Counted from the stretch's first letter, positions 17,742 to 26,226 are shown. The stretch: 64,000 nucleotides of DNA from JBLMYQ01 sp050260055 (GCA_050260055.1 JBLNBO010000018.1:1-64000), one strand, 5' to 3'. Translations and numbers: made by a program. Notes: a model not told the origin generated them from the sequence alone.

Positions 17742-17852
17742 ATAATTTATAAGATAAACCATTTTTTTATATTTTGTATACCATCCAAGGATTTTTAGGA
17801 GGTGTAGCCAGACTTTTTTATCCTACGTATATATTACAAAGGAGGAATTGAA

Positions 17853-18374
17853 ATGAAAAGGATACAGGAATTTGTCAACAGGTCGTTGAAGCCAATGTTT
17901 TTATGCTTTGCAAAATTAATGGTAGAAATTCTGGGATTCGTTAAAATTTGGTGGAAGTCAATGCTTTTATTCTCTGTAATAGCCTATGCAGGATATGCCG
18001 GCGGCGAAGTATTCGGAAAATATTTTCCTAATACTGTCTTAGTTCCATTTTTAGTCTTTATAGTATTTGGACTGTCAATAGTGTATATCAGAGAAAGGTC
18101 TTCATCTGGTAAAACCATTTCACTTAAAATGGAAGTACTCGCTTGCACACTTGCATCATTCGGCTCTCTGCAACTTGGCAGCTTTATCGCACAGACAACC
18201 CCTGACCAGCACTTCTTAATTGGAATATTCTGCTTTATGGGAATCGGGATGGCCCTAGCAGCTTTTTCATTGTATTATGAACTAACCAGGCCAAGGACAT
18301 ACCTTGAGCAAATGTTTCAGGATATTGAAGAAAGTTTTAAAAACAAACGCCCAATCCTGACACGCGTAAAATAA
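17853..18374 (+). CDS. Integral membrane protein of unknown family
   Basis: The 173-aa protein has four hydrophobic segments (about residues 38-58, 63-82, 98-117 and 123-145) and a charged C-terminal tail that would be cytoplasmic. AAAGGAGG precedes the ATG. It is monogenic, with a promoter upstream and a strong terminator 20 bp after the stop. I do not recognise the family. Confidence 0.7.
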   Translation: MKRIQEFVNRSLKPMFLCFAKLMVEILGFVKIWWKSMLLFSVIAYAGYAGGEVFGKYFPNTVLVPFLVFIVFGLSIVYIRERSSSGKTISLKMEVLACTLASFGSLQLGSFIAQTTPDQHFLIGIFCFMGIGMALAAFSLYYELTRPRTYLEQMFQDIEESFKNKRPILTRVK

Positions 18375-18392
18375 AATCTCAGCTAAATTAAT

Positions 18393-18430
18393 AAAAAAGT
18401 TCTTAAAAGTAATCTTTTAAGAACTTTTTT
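18393..18430. terminator. Strong bidirectional terminator
   Basis: AAAAAAGTTCTTAAAAG pairs with CTTTTAAGAACTTTTTT around a TAAT loop. It serves the plus-strand membrane protein gene and the minus-strand tRNA-Leu. Confidence 0.85.
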
Positions 18431-18433
18431 ATT

Positions 18434-18517
18434 TGGTGCGGGCGAAAGGACTTGAACCTTCACGGGATACCCACTAGATCCTAAGTCTAGCACGTCTGCC
18501 AATTCCGCCACGCCCGC
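18434..18517 (-). tRNA. tRNA-Leu (anticodon TAG)
   Basis: The acceptor GCGGGCG pairs with CGCCCGC. A long variable arm typical of tRNA-Leu is present. The anticodon loop CTTAGGA gives TAG. The CCA end is encoded (complement of 18434-18436). Confidence 0.95.
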
Positions 18518-18537
18518 ATTTATTTGACCCGAAGCGT

Positions 18538-18566
18538 ATTGTACTATATATAAGACTTTTTTTCAA
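18538..18566 (-). promoter_or_regulatory. Promoter of tRNA-Leu
   Basis: On the minus strand: TTGAAA (18561-18566), a 17-bp spacer, TACAAT (18538-18543). It lies 21 bp upstream of the tRNA 5' end. Confidence 0.75.
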
Positions 18567-18591
18567 GCCCCCATTAGTATTTTCTACAAAA

Positions 18592-18625
18592 AAAATGGTC
18601 CTTCACTTTAGTAAAGAACCATTTT
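18592..18625 (-). terminator. Terminator of the 140-aa membrane protein gene
   Basis: AAAATGGT pairs with ACCATTTT, with further pairing inside (CTTTACTAAAG-like). It is located just past the stop at 18642, with T runs on the minus strand. Confidence 0.7.
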
Positions 18626-18641
18626 CTCTTTATCTAATTGA

Positions 18642-19064
18642 TTAAACTTTTCTGCCAATATTAAATAAGTATATCGGCCCCATGAAGAAGAAAACTATGC
18701 TTAGAATTAACATTGTTGTTGCGGATTCGGCTTTGTATTCTGAAAATACTTTATAGATTGCGCCATAATACAATACGGCAGTAGCAAGACTAAACAAGAA
18801 ACCGATTCCAGGAATAAATCCGCACAGAGATAATACAGGCATTATTATTTCCGGTTTTGTAATATCAAATATAAGTTTAAACGGCCCTGTTATCTTACCC
18901 AAAATGTACATATTGGCGACTGGTATCCACGCCAGCCATGCATTTTCCACACCTTTACTTTGAGCAATTTTCATCAAACCTAAAGAACCTAACACGTACA
19001 ACACAATTACTAAAATAAAAAAGACCAAAAACATAGAACCTAGCATTGCAATGATATTTTCCAT
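18642..19064 (-). CDS. Small polytopic membrane protein (DUF5684-like)
   Basis: The 140-aa protein has three or four membrane segments. The stretch LMKIAQSKGVENAWLAWIPV followed by ANMYILGKI is characteristic of a small-membrane-protein family common in Clostridia, often labelled DUF5684. Function is unknown. AAGGAGGC precedes the ATG. It is monocistronic. Confidence 0.6.
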   Translation of the reverse strand: MENIIAMLGSMFLVFFILVIVLYVLGSLGLMKIAQSKGVENAWLAWIPVANMYILGKITGPFKLIFDITKPEIIMPVLSLCGFIPGIGFLFSLATAVLYYGAIYKVFSEYKAESATTMLILSIVFFFMGPIYLFNIGRKV

Positions 19065-19261
19065 AATACTTTTGCCTCCTTATAATATTATTTTTTCATT
19101 TTTATATATTATTTTTTTAGAAACAAAGAATTAAATAACTGCTTTTATTATTATGATTTAAGAAATAATTTTGAACCTTGTAGACCTAAAATTATTATTC
19201 GATAAAATTTGGGTTTTTCCTTCTTTTTATGAAAATGTAGGTTAATATTTCAAGATTAGAA

Positions 19262-20887
19262 TTATAACGGCTTTCCTACCGCATTGTATAGTTGTCTCCT
19301 ATCAAAGAGATAACCCCTGTATGGGATTTTCCCATCGGCATTCAATGGTGGAATAATACTTTCTCCATAAGTACTATATTGAGAGCATATGTTTGCAAAC
19401 CCAAGAACAGTAGGCGCAATATCAAGAAATGAAACTACCTTCTCATTTTCTTTATAGATGGTTCCCTCAGGAGAGATGATAAACAAAGGTACAAATTCCA
19501 AGTGCCTATTTTCCATTCTAATTGAAGCCTGCTTATATATCTTATCTTTCAATCCAGGAGTATGGTCTCCGAGAATTATAATATAGGTTTCCTTATCAAT
19601 GGCCAGAGCTTCTTCTACGAAAGCTTGAATAGTAATGTCTACATATGATAGCGAATTGTAAAAATTCCTCATATTCTTATTCGTAATACCGTCAAAGCTT
19701 GCATTATGATAATAGTTCAATACATTTAAGAACTTACAATGATTGCTCATAGTAATAATATAGTAGAAAAATGGGCCAGACTGATTTTTCATTTTCTCCA
19801 GTACAAAGTTAAACACCTCGTGGTCAGGTGCTCCCCAACCCGCATCCTTTAAATTCATATCTTCCATATCATAGAATTTGTCAAAACCCATGCTTGAGAA
19901 CGCATAATCTCTTTTATAATAGCTAGCATGATTCCCGTGAAATATCGAGGTGCTGTAAGAATTTTGAGACAATACTCTTACAAAAGAGTTCTTATGCTCA
20001 TATGAAGGTAACTTTATTGACGGGAAATTGCTTAAAGGCTCTACGCTGTTCATTATTGAAAACTCTGCATCAGAAGTACCGCCAGCCTTATGGTAATTCA
20101 TCATGTATGGGTAATATATACTCTTATCTGTCAGCGAATGCAGGAATGGCATAACATAACTGCCATCATGAGTTAGATTAACCGAGTTTGAATCTACAGA
20201 TTCCATCTGAATAATAATTATATTCGGCTTTTTCAAAGATTCTGATTTTATGGTTTTTGGTTCACCATAATTAAACTGTTTTGCTATCTCATCATTATTG
20301 TGGAACATACAAAAATCTATCAACATATTAATAAGAGTCCCATAGTTTTCAACAACCGTAGATTCACTCTGCGGGTACCTTTTAATAAGCTGTATTAAGG
20401 ACTTTCCCTTTAAAAAATTAATGGATTCTATAACTAAGATTAAAACTAGGCATGCAAGAATAATATTATCTTCATAATGCATTGTTTTTAAGAATTGATT
20501 GTGCTTTACATATAAATACATAAACACCGGCAAATCTATAACTGCAATAAGTTGATTAGCATTTCTCGGAGCACTTTTATGTATTACCACATCCAAAGAT
20601 TCTTTTAAAAGCTTAAAGCTCTGCAGAATGTGTAAATAATAATGATAAAAGTTGAAGTATGAAATGCAAACCATAATATATACAACTTGCAATATGTAAA
20701 ACAAAATAAGTAAAAAGCTTGGGCTCACACTCAATATTAAGTATACCAGGGTAGAAAATATAAAAGTATAAATAACTTTATATATTATTTTTAATGGTTT
20801 CCGTTCGTCTGCAACATACAAATTAAATATGGCAACCTTCATGGTATTTAACACTATGAATATACTGAAGACTAAAAAAGCTAGCAT
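19262..20887 (-). CDS. LtaS-like membrane phosphotransferase (alkaline phosphatase/sulfatase superfamily)
   Basis: The 541-aa protein has about five N-terminal membrane segments (to residue ~165) and an extracellular enzymatic domain. It probably transfers phosphoglycerol or a similar head group to a cell-envelope polymer, as LtaS does, or acts as a sulfatase-fold hydrolase. Visible motifs are IIIIQMESVDSN (first metal ligand), GGTSDAEFSIMNS (nucleophile Thr/Ser region), FHGNHASYYKRD and ILGDHTPG (late metal ligands). The start is uncertain: GGAGG lies 15 nt before the ATG, longer than usual. It is a single gene. Whether it makes lipoteichoic acid cannot be told from the sequence. Confidence 0.8.
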   Translation of the reverse strand: MLAFLVFSIFIVLNTMKVAIFNLYVADERKPLKIIYKVIYTFIFSTLVYLILSVSPSFLLILFYILQVVYIMVCISYFNFYHYYLHILQSFKLLKESLDVVIHKSAPRNANQLIAVIDLPVFMYLYVKHNQFLKTMHYEDNIILACLVLILVIESINFLKGKSLIQLIKRYPQSESTVVENYGTLINMLIDFCMFHNNDEIAKQFNYGEPKTIKSESLKKPNIIIIQMESVDSNSVNLTHDGSYVMPFLHSLTDKSIYYPYMMNYHKAGGTSDAEFSIMNSVEPLSNFPSIKLPSYEHKNSFVRVLSQNSYSTSIFHGNHASYYKRDYAFSSMGFDKFYDMEDMNLKDAGWGAPDHEVFNFVLEKMKNQSGPFFYYIITMSNHCKFLNVLNYYHNASFDGITNKNMRNFYNSLSYVDITIQAFVEEALAIDKETYIIILGDHTPGLKDKIYKQASIRMENRHLEFVPLFIISPEGTIYKENEKVVSFLDIAPTVLGFANICSQYSTYGESIIPPLNADGKIPYRGYLFDRRQLYNAVGKPL

Positions 20888-21010
20888 GATATATCTTAAT
20901 TACCTCCAAAATCCAGACTGAAGACAATACATATTATACTCACCAATGCTTTATTAGACAATAACCTGTATCTCTTTAAAATTATTTTTGGTAAACCCTG
21001 GAATAAATCT

Positions 21011-21038
21011 TTGTAAATTACTATAGATATGATATAAT
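21011..21038 (+). promoter_or_regulatory. Possible promoter upstream of the receiver genes
   Basis: TTGTAA, a 16-bp spacer, TATAAT. The downstream leader contains a 10-bp-stem hairpin at 21071-21095 and a GCTGTT/AACAGC hairpin at 21150-21163 next to the ribosome site. Confidence 0.45.
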
Positions 21039-21181
21039 TGAGTTTAAATATAACATAGTTCTTTGGTAAATTTTAAGACCAGCTAATCTGGTTTTAAGAT
21101 GTTTATTAAGCTGGATAAGAATAAAACACTGACGTAGATAAAAATGGATGCTGTTAAAACAGCAAGAAAGGAGTGACTTCC

Positions 21182-21538
21182 ATGGTTATTCAAATTCTTC
21201 TGGTAGACGACGATGATAACTTCAGAGCGAGAATTCGGTTCTACTTGGGAAAGGTGTTGCAAAATTGCGATTTTAAAGAAGCTGTCAATGGTTATGAAGC
21301 GCTCCAACTCGTTAATGAAAAAAGGTTTGATTTAATAATTTCTGATTTTGACATGCCCATAATGGGTGGAGAGGAATTTACTTATAAGGTTAGAAAATGG
21401 CTGCACTTAGAAACTCCCATTATACTTGTCACAGATCTATTTTTTGAACAAGAGTATTCTTCAATGGGTTTCAGCTCATTTGTGCACAAAAGCGATATAC
21501 ATGAGTCGCTTTTAAATCAAGTACGAAAATTTATTTAA
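21182..21538 (+). CDS. Stand-alone response-regulator receiver protein, copy 1
   Basis: The 118-aa protein is a single CheY-like receiver domain with no output domain. The acidic pocket is D9-D12, the phosphoacceptor is D55 (SDFDMP), and the switch Thr (ILVTD) and conserved Lys (VHKSD) are present, so phosphorylation should be possible. AAAGGAG lies 8 nt before the ATG. A strong terminator follows, and a paralogue begins 157 bp further on. No kinase is adjacent. It may act by protein-protein interaction, as CheY or Spo0F do. Confidence 0.85.
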   Translation: MVIQILLVDDDDNFRARIRFYLGKVLQNCDFKEAVNGYEALQLVNEKRFDLIISDFDMPIMGGEEFTYKVRKWLHLETPIILVTDLFFEQEYSSMGFSSFVHKSDIHESLLNQVRKFI

Positions 21539-21578
21539 AAAATATAAAGGGAGGTTTAATACCTCCCTTTATATTTTT
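21539..21578 (+). terminator. Strong terminator after receiver copy 1
   Basis: AATATAAAGGGAGGT (21541-21555) pairs perfectly with ACCTCCCTTTATATT (21561-21575), followed by a T run. Confidence 0.9.
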
Positions 21579-21694
21579 CTTTTAAATATTGCTCCATTAG
21601 TAAAAAAAATATATAATTATTTTTTGGATGATAAAAGTATTAAAAATACCCGTTAATTTATAGTAAATGGGAGTCGTAGAAAGTGGGGTGGCTT

Positions 21695-22045
21695 ATGAGT
21701 GAAATTCTCTTAGTGGATGACGAGGAAGAATTTTTAGAGAAACTCGAAAAATTTCTCCAATATCGTTTAAAAGACTGTAGTTTTGCCAAGGCAAGCAACG
21801 GAAAGGCAGCTCTTGATATTGCTGATAATCAAAGGTTTGATCTGATTATCTGCGATTACGAAATGCCTGTAATGGATGGAGGTGGATTTATTTCCGGTAT
21901 AAGAAGCTGGAAGCTGCAAACTCCGGTTATACTCCTAACCACGTTGTGTCTGGAACAATCTTATTCGCAGATGGGCTTCGACTCATTTGTACACAAAAGT
22001 GATTTAGAGACTTCATTGTTAAAAGAAGTACGAAAATTTTTATAA
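21695..22045 (+). CDS. Stand-alone response-regulator receiver protein, copy 2
   Basis: This 116-aa paralogue of the preceding gene shares RFDLII-D-MP-M, TP-IL, the SMGF/QMGF turn, SFVHKSD and V-R-KF. The phosphoacceptor is D54 (CDYEMP). The ATG at 21695 is chosen because GGGGTGG precedes it closely; an upstream in-frame GTG overlaps that site. It has its own terminator, so the two copies are separate transcription units despite being tandem duplicates. Confidence 0.85.
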   Translation: MSEILLVDDEEEFLEKLEKFLQYRLKDCSFAKASNGKAALDIADNQRFDLIICDYEMPVMDGGGFISGIRSWKLQTPVILLTTLCLEQSYSQMGFDSFVHKSDLETSLLKEVRKFL

Positions 22046-22060
22046 TTTCAATCTACTCAG

Positions 22061-22087
22061 ACTGCCCCTAAAAGGGGCAGTTTTTTT
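22061..22087 (+). terminator. Terminator after receiver copy 2
   Basis: ACTGCCCCT / AGGGGCAGT stem, 3-nt loop, then seven T residues. Confidence 0.92.
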
Positions 22088-22188
22088 ATTTTCTATAATC
22101 GTTCCCTGTCAAATACTAGTAAAAAAAGCTTGGAAATAGTATAATTATATTGAATATAATATAAATAAAACCTATCGGGGTGGATTAT

Positions 22189-23649
22189 ATGAGAAAATCA
22201 CTTATTCTGGTTCATGATTTTGATGTTGAGGGAAATATTATTCTGGATATACTGAAAAAGAACCAAGAAGCATTAGGCAAGAATAGTATTGATTATATGC
22301 CTTATCCCGGCACAATAGGAACAGAATGGAAACAACTGCCAGAGGATATTCAGCAAAGGCTTCAAAACTATGAAGAAGTAATCGGATTAAAGATGCATGG
22401 TAACCCTTCTGCCAGCAATTGTCAAAGCATAGGTACTTATTACCATGATGTAAGCAGAAGACATAAAGGCAGCTCAAAAAATTGTCTGGAACAGCTGCAT
22501 GATTTTCTAGTTAAAAAATTAGGAGAAAATGAAAAACTTTCACTGGCAGAAGATCTTATTGGTTCTGAAAGTACAAGCCCAGAACTTATTGAAGGTGCAA
22601 AGAAATCTATTGATACAGCATATAAGCATGATCCCAGATTAATATGTATTAATTTCCCTGGCTCGTCCCAACAGCTAGGTATATTAAACGGCTTAATGGG
22701 TCAGAATTACCAGCATTGCGAAAATCTATTAATAAACTGTTATCAAGACAATAGTGTTGTATTTTATGGGGAAGAAGAAAATGTCAGGAACTTATTTAAT
22801 AAATTCTCTGGTGGAAAAATTGAAGATAGTCAAACCAAATGTGTATATGATTTCCCCGACAATGAATATTTTATCAACGGTGCTCAAACAATTTTAGATT
22901 ATGTTGAACACCAGGTAATAGGATACAATCGATTAGTAACTCAAAGGGATATCCACCAAACTGTTAATTTAGGCGGTATCCAAATACACCAAATATCAGG
23001 AGAAGCTTTCCATAAAGCAGCTGCAGGAGCAAGAAGCACTAATCCCTACGGTACATATTTTGTACTCCGCAAGCCAGAGGAATATGACCTGATGAACTGC
23101 CTGGTAGCTAACTCAGGTGCCGGAGGCTTGGCTGTAAAAGGTAATGAAATTACTTCACTTTTTAAGAATCCTTCAATTGCAGAAAAGGATTCTTTAGGAG
23201 CGGCTACATCCTCAACACTAATGGTAATGGCTTTAAAAAATGGGGGGAAAGTATTAGATTGCTATGACGGTTTTTTACCTGACTATTATATGAAATTTGG
23301 ATTTGTTCCAGTAGGATATAAAGAGTTCAATGATACATGGGCACCTAACGGATGGAATTATGAACGGGATGGCAGACCGAATCTTATCTTCATGCTTCAC
23401 AGCGGCATACCTCTGATGCAGACTTTTTGGGAAAATGAAACCGGGAAATTACCCAAATTCAAAGATTATGAGGGTAGAATTCCGAAATTTGAAGACTACG
23501 ATAGCGCTGTTGAAGCAAGAAATACTATATTATCTGATGAAAACAAGATGAAAGAAATCCGGGATATTAGAGAAGAAATCAAGCAGGAAAAATTAAGAAT
23601 AACACAAGGAAATGCCAAAAAGCGTGCAAGCGCAGAAAGAGCAATTTAA
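22189..23649 (+). CDS. Unidentified 486-aa protein, possible GNAT-like C-terminal region
   Basis: A soluble protein with no signal peptide or membrane segment. The N-terminal ~160 residues open with an alternating hydrophobic strand (SLILVHDFDVEGN) and are otherwise unfamiliar. Residues about 255-415 contain GGIQIHQ, YGTYFVLR, NGGKVLDCYDGFLPDYYMKF with GFVPVGY after it, and FNDTWAPNGW. This order resembles the end of a GNAT acetyltransferase fold, where the Y-x-K-x-GF motif is typical; that is inference. The C-terminus is a charged helix. The ATG at 22189 has GGGGTGG at 6 nt. A 55-aa protein follows 14 bp downstream and is probably co-transcribed. Confidence 0.6.
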   Translation: MRKSLILVHDFDVEGNIILDILKKNQEALGKNSIDYMPYPGTIGTEWKQLPEDIQQRLQNYEEVIGLKMHGNPSASNCQSIGTYYHDVSRRHKGSSKNCLEQLHDFLVKKLGENEKLSLAEDLIGSESTSPELIEGAKKSIDTAYKHDPRLICINFPGSSQQLGILNGLMGQNYQHCENLLINCYQDNSVVFYGEEENVRNLFNKFSGGKIEDSQTKCVYDFPDNEYFINGAQTILDYVEHQVIGYNRLVTQRDIHQTVNLGGIQIHQISGEAFHKAAAGARSTNPYGTYFVLRKPEEYDLMNCLVANSGAGGLAVKGNEITSLFKNPSIAEKDSLGAATSSTLMVMALKNGGKVLDCYDGFLPDYYMKFGFVPVGYKEFNDTWAPNGWNYERDGRPNLIFMLHSGIPLMQTFWENETGKLPKFKDYEGRIPKFEDYDSAVEARNTILSDENKMKEIRDIREEIKQEKLRITQGNAKKRASAERAI

Positions 23650-23663
23650 GGGGGGGATTTCAT

Positions 23664-23831
23664 ATGGATAATCAAAGCAAAGAGAATAATGAAAAAGACC
23701 TTAATGAATTAAAAACAGTATTATCAAAGTTTGAAAAAAATGTACGTAATCAATCCCTTAAGGATTATGCAGAGAGATTTGGAATTAAGGATAAAAAAAA
23801 GCTTAAAGAAATAGAAAAAAACTTCTTATAA
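23664..23831 (+). CDS. Small charged protein (55 aa), unknown
   Basis: The open frame begins at ATG 23664 behind GGGGGG, 14 bp after the preceding stop codon, and ends at TAA 23829-23831. The product is 55 aa, very rich in Lys, Glu, Asp and Asn, and predicted all-helical (a core such as LKTVLSKFEKNV and a C-terminal KKKLKEIEKNF). A perfect 13-bp hairpin lies 35 bp downstream. It is probably a partner of the 486-aa protein in a two-gene operon. Confidence 0.6.
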   Translation: MDNQSKENNEKDLNELKTVLSKFEKNVRNQSLKDYAERFGIKDKKKLKEIEKNFL

Positions 23832-23865
23832 CCATTTAACTTTAAAAATAAATATGTCTGACCAT

Positions 23866-23902
23866 AAACAGATTCCAGATAATTTGCCTGGAATCTGTTT
23901 AA
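23866..23902 (+). terminator. Hairpin terminating the two-gene unit
   Basis: AAACAGATTCCAG pairs perfectly with CTGGAATCTGTTT around a 9-nt loop. The T tract is short. It may act in both directions against the DUF2935 gene. Confidence 0.7.
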
Positions 23903-23971
23903 TGCTCCAATTTCTTATTTATGACTTATCCTGCTCAATTTAAACTTAAATCTATTTATTATAAATTTATG

Positions 23972-24898
23972 CTATATTCCTTTCTCGAATATCTTCAATA
24001 ATCTTAAAAAGTGATTTGATTCTCTTAAAACATGATCACCAAGCAAAGGAATAATTATCGATTTGATTTTGCAATTAAGTAGTCCTTGCGTCCCCTGCGT
24101 ATTAAAGTTCTTTATATCAGTTGTTGCTTTAAGACTATCCTCAGTGACTTTTGATAGTGGTATAGCCTTTTCCATTGCTTCTTGCGCTTCTTTTGTCAAC
24201 TCATCAAATTCATTAGCAAAGTTATTAGCAGTTTCAATAAGTGTCTCTTCTGTTGGGTCAAGTAATCCTCTTATAAACTTTGAGTGTTCTGCCATAATTC
24301 TATTCCAGAAAGCTTCCTGTTCAAGGGCTTCTCTTTGAATATCAATATCCTCTCTTTTTTGAATCCTTTGAATCATTCTCAGGTATAATTTCGCCTCACG
24401 TAAAATGTGATCGATTAATAATGGGTAATTTACAGTAAACATTTTGCAGCTGAGAACATTTGATAATATTACTGTTTTAAACTGTATCAGACCAGCAATT
24501 AAGTTCATTGCCTCTTGATTAAGAGCAAAGACCCGCTGTTCGAGCATCGGGTTAATTGCCATCATACCACCACCCGTTAATCGAACTTCGGCTTGTGTTA
24601 GCTCAGTTGGTATTCTAATACCTGTAAAGTAAGACGAAGCCATTTCTGCCTTTAGCGTGTATGGCGTCACTACTTCGCCTGACTGAAGTACTTCTGGATT
24701 AACAACTCCATTGGAAAGTGAAACAGCTTCTGCTAAAAGTCTATCGAATCTCATTCTAAAAGCATCTGCCTGCTCTGTAAAATTTTTATCCTTTGGTGTA
24801 AACCCTGCTTCAAGAAAAAATGAGTGCTCTTTCATTATTCTGGCAAAGAATAAATGAAGTTCAAGGGATAACCTTACAAATTCCTTACTGGATAGCAT
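23972..24898 (-). CDS. DUF2935 family protein (duplicated helical, hemerythrin-like)
   Basis: The 308-aa protein has two homologous all-helical halves, each with an E.(A/S)FW/F..IM.EH.KFI/FF signature (ARIMKEHSFFLEAG near residue 25 and NRIMAEHSKFIRGL near 195). Each half later has a DH.LRE.(K/N)..LR motif. The repeated H and E residues suggest a metal-binding four-helix bundle. The family is common in spore-forming Firmicutes and is annotated DUF2935; its role is unknown. The ATG at 24898 has AGGAGG at 7 nt. Confidence 0.85.
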   Translation of the reverse strand: MLSSKEFVRLSLELHLFFARIMKEHSFFLEAGFTPKDKNFTEQADAFRMRFDRLLAEAVSLSNGVVNPEVLQSGEVVTPYTLKAEMASSYFTGIRIPTELTQAEVRLTGGGMMAINPMLEQRVFALNQEAMNLIAGLIQFKTVILSNVLSCKMFTVNYPLLIDHILREAKLYLRMIQRIQKREDIDIQREALEQEAFWNRIMAEHSKFIRGLLDPTEETLIETANNFANEFDELTKEAQEAMEKAIPLSKVTEDSLKATTDIKNFNTQGTQGLLNCKIKSIIIPLLGDHVLRESNHFLRLLKIFEKGI

Positions 24899-25183
24899 AA
24901 TAAACCTCCTATTTCTAAATAACAAAAGAAAAAAGCCTTTGCTGTCATATTATTAAAAGGTTACATAAAATGTGACATTTATATATCTATCATGTCAAAG
25001 ATTCTATGCAGCATGACTCAATGCTTATAGGAATTGGTTTTCAAAGTAAAAACTAGTAAATTTAAATGCAAATATTTTATGTAGGCCTAGCAAGTCTGGA
25101 TTGACATTAGCTGCAATGTTTTCATATGAATCACCTGATGCTCAAGGCAGGACTAGTAAATCCTGTGCCTGGGTTATGACATA
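24899..25183. other. Gene-free stretch upstream of the DUF2935 gene
   Basis: No ORF with a ribosome site is seen. It contains an imperfect hairpin at 25145-25170 (AGGCA-GGA with TCC-TG-TGCCT) and the word ACTAGTAAA twice (near 25050 and 25153). No clear sigma-A promoter and no riboswitch I can name. Confidence 0.4.
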
Positions 25184-25224
25184 CCAAAAACAAAGAATGT
25201 AATTTTCTACGTTCTTTGTTTTTA
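25184..25224 (-). terminator. Terminator of the YlbF-family gene
   Basis: AAAAACAAAGAATGTA pairs with TACGTTCTTTGTTTTT (one G-T pair), with T runs on both strands. It lies 26 bp past the ylbF-like stop. Confidence 0.85.
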
Positions 25225-25249
25225 TTGGTTTAACTCATAAACCTTAATA

Positions 25250-25588
25250 TTATTTTTCCTTTAAGCCCTTCTCCAGATGTTCATCAATATTTTTATATAT
25301 TTTGGATATCAAAATATTGAAATCGTTTGATGCTTTTAGGTAATTACCCATATCAGGATTTTTTGATAAGATCCCAAATTTGTTTTTTAGCTGCTGCATC
25401 CGTACTTCTACTTCCTTTGCTGACATTTCTTTAGAGTATAACTGTTTTTGACTCAGACTAAGTTCTTCTATTTCTTTTATTAGATTTGGATTTTTGGAGA
25501 TAATTGACCTTGCTTGCTTAAGCTTCGAATATTCTGCTGTTGCTTTTATTGCTTCAGCCAATTCAACTAAACCTTCATTTACATTCAT
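25250..25588 (-). CDS. YlbF/YmcA-family protein
   Basis: The 112-aa all-helical cytoplasmic protein belongs to the YlbF/YmcA (DUF964) family. In Bacillus, members of this family form a complex affecting RNase Y and development. The typical pattern is visible: ALA.AIK.T.EY..LK.A, then (I/L).(K/E)NP, and a C-terminal helix. The ATG at 25588 follows AAAGGTGG; the seven residues before it in the longer frame have no ribosome site. It is monocistronic. Confidence 0.85.
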   Translation of the reverse strand: MNVNEGLVELAEAIKATAEYSKLKQARSIISKNPNLIKEIEELSLSQKQLYSKEMSAKEVEVRMQQLKNKFGILSKNPDMGNYLKASNDFNILISKIYKNIDEHLEKGLKEK

Positions 25589-25719
25589 AAAATCCACCTT
25601 TTTCAGCAATTTTAAATATTAATAATTTCCATTTTATGTTTTATTAATAAAACATGTGAAAAAAAGCTTTTATATAGATTTACATGTAGAAAGAAGGAGA
25701 ATGAATTTACCTAATGAAT

Positions 25720-25746
25720 AAAAAATGGCTTTGTCTAAACAAAGCC
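25720..25746 (-). terminator. Terminator of the Gly/Met/His-rich protein gene
   Basis: GGCTTTGT / ACAAAGCC around CTAA, followed on the minus strand by ATTTTTTATT. Confidence 0.85.
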
Positions 25747-25817
25747 ACAAGAAAATTTTGATTAAAGTTAAGATATTGATATCTAGAATTCTAAAAAAGT
25801 GTACTAAACGCTTAATA

Positions 25818-26048
25818 CTAAAAACCAGTTTCAAATCCACCCATTCCGAATGGTGAAGAACCAAATTCGAAAGATTCAGGCCCAAATGGAAAGAAGCCAA
25901 AGCCAAACGGGAAACGACGGCGGAAAAACGGGAAGTGATGATGAATAAAATGGTGATGGAACACGTGCATACCACCCATACCACCCATACCTCCCATACC
26001 TCCCATACCTCCCATACCTCCGAAAGGCATCATACCAAATTCAGGCAT
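25818..26048 (-). CDS. Gly/Met/His/Phe-rich low-complexity small protein
   Basis: The 76-aa protein has an N-terminal run of GGM triplets (residues about 10-27), then HHHFIHHHF, an Arg/Phe-rich stretch, and a Phe-Gly C-terminus. AAAGGAGGAG lies before the ATG and a good terminator follows, so this is a real gene despite low complexity. The His cluster could bind metal. Such composition is common among small spore-coat or surface proteins, and the promoter (26083-26110) looks like a mother-cell sporulation type, but the family is not recognised. Confidence 0.7.
   Translation of the reverse strand: MPEFGMMPFGGMGGMGGMGGMGGMGGMHVFHHHFIHHHFPFFRRRFPFGFGFFPFGPESFEFGSSPFGMGGFETGF
25968..26021. repeat. 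Six tandem 9-bp units encoding Gly-Gly-Met
   Basis: CATACCACC twice and CATACCTCC four times in direct succession (plus-strand reading). They lie inside the coding region, in frame; copy number changes would lengthen or shorten the GGM tract without a frameshift. Confidence 0.9.
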
Positions 26049-26082
26049 TCTTACTCCTCCTTTAATATTTATGTTTACCTTT

Positions 26083-26110
26083 TATACTATGTTTGGTTCA
26101 ACAATGAAGT
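26083..26110 (-). promoter_or_regulatory. Sigma-K/E-like promoter of the Gly/Met/His-rich gene (possible)
   Basis: On the minus strand the -10 reads CATAGTATA, matching CATAnnnTA, with an AC dinucleotide 17 bp upstream. That is the known sigma-K arrangement (AC-N16/17-CATAnnnTA). The pattern is short, so chance is possible. Confidence 0.35.
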
Positions 26111-26226
26111 TACAAATATCATAAGTTATGTAAATAAACATTAGATAATCTTTTATTATATTCTACTTACTTAGCTAAATTGAAATAATCAATTGGTTCT
26201 TTCTTTCATGTGTTTCGATTCTTTGA

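Noticed and set aside
24899..25183. A riboswitch upstream of the DUF2935 gene
   Set aside because: One hairpin and a repeated 9-mer are present, but no set of conserved words of any riboswitch I know.
25968..26021. CRISPR-like array
   Set aside because: The 9-bp units are contiguous, without spacers, and encode Gly-Gly-Met in frame.
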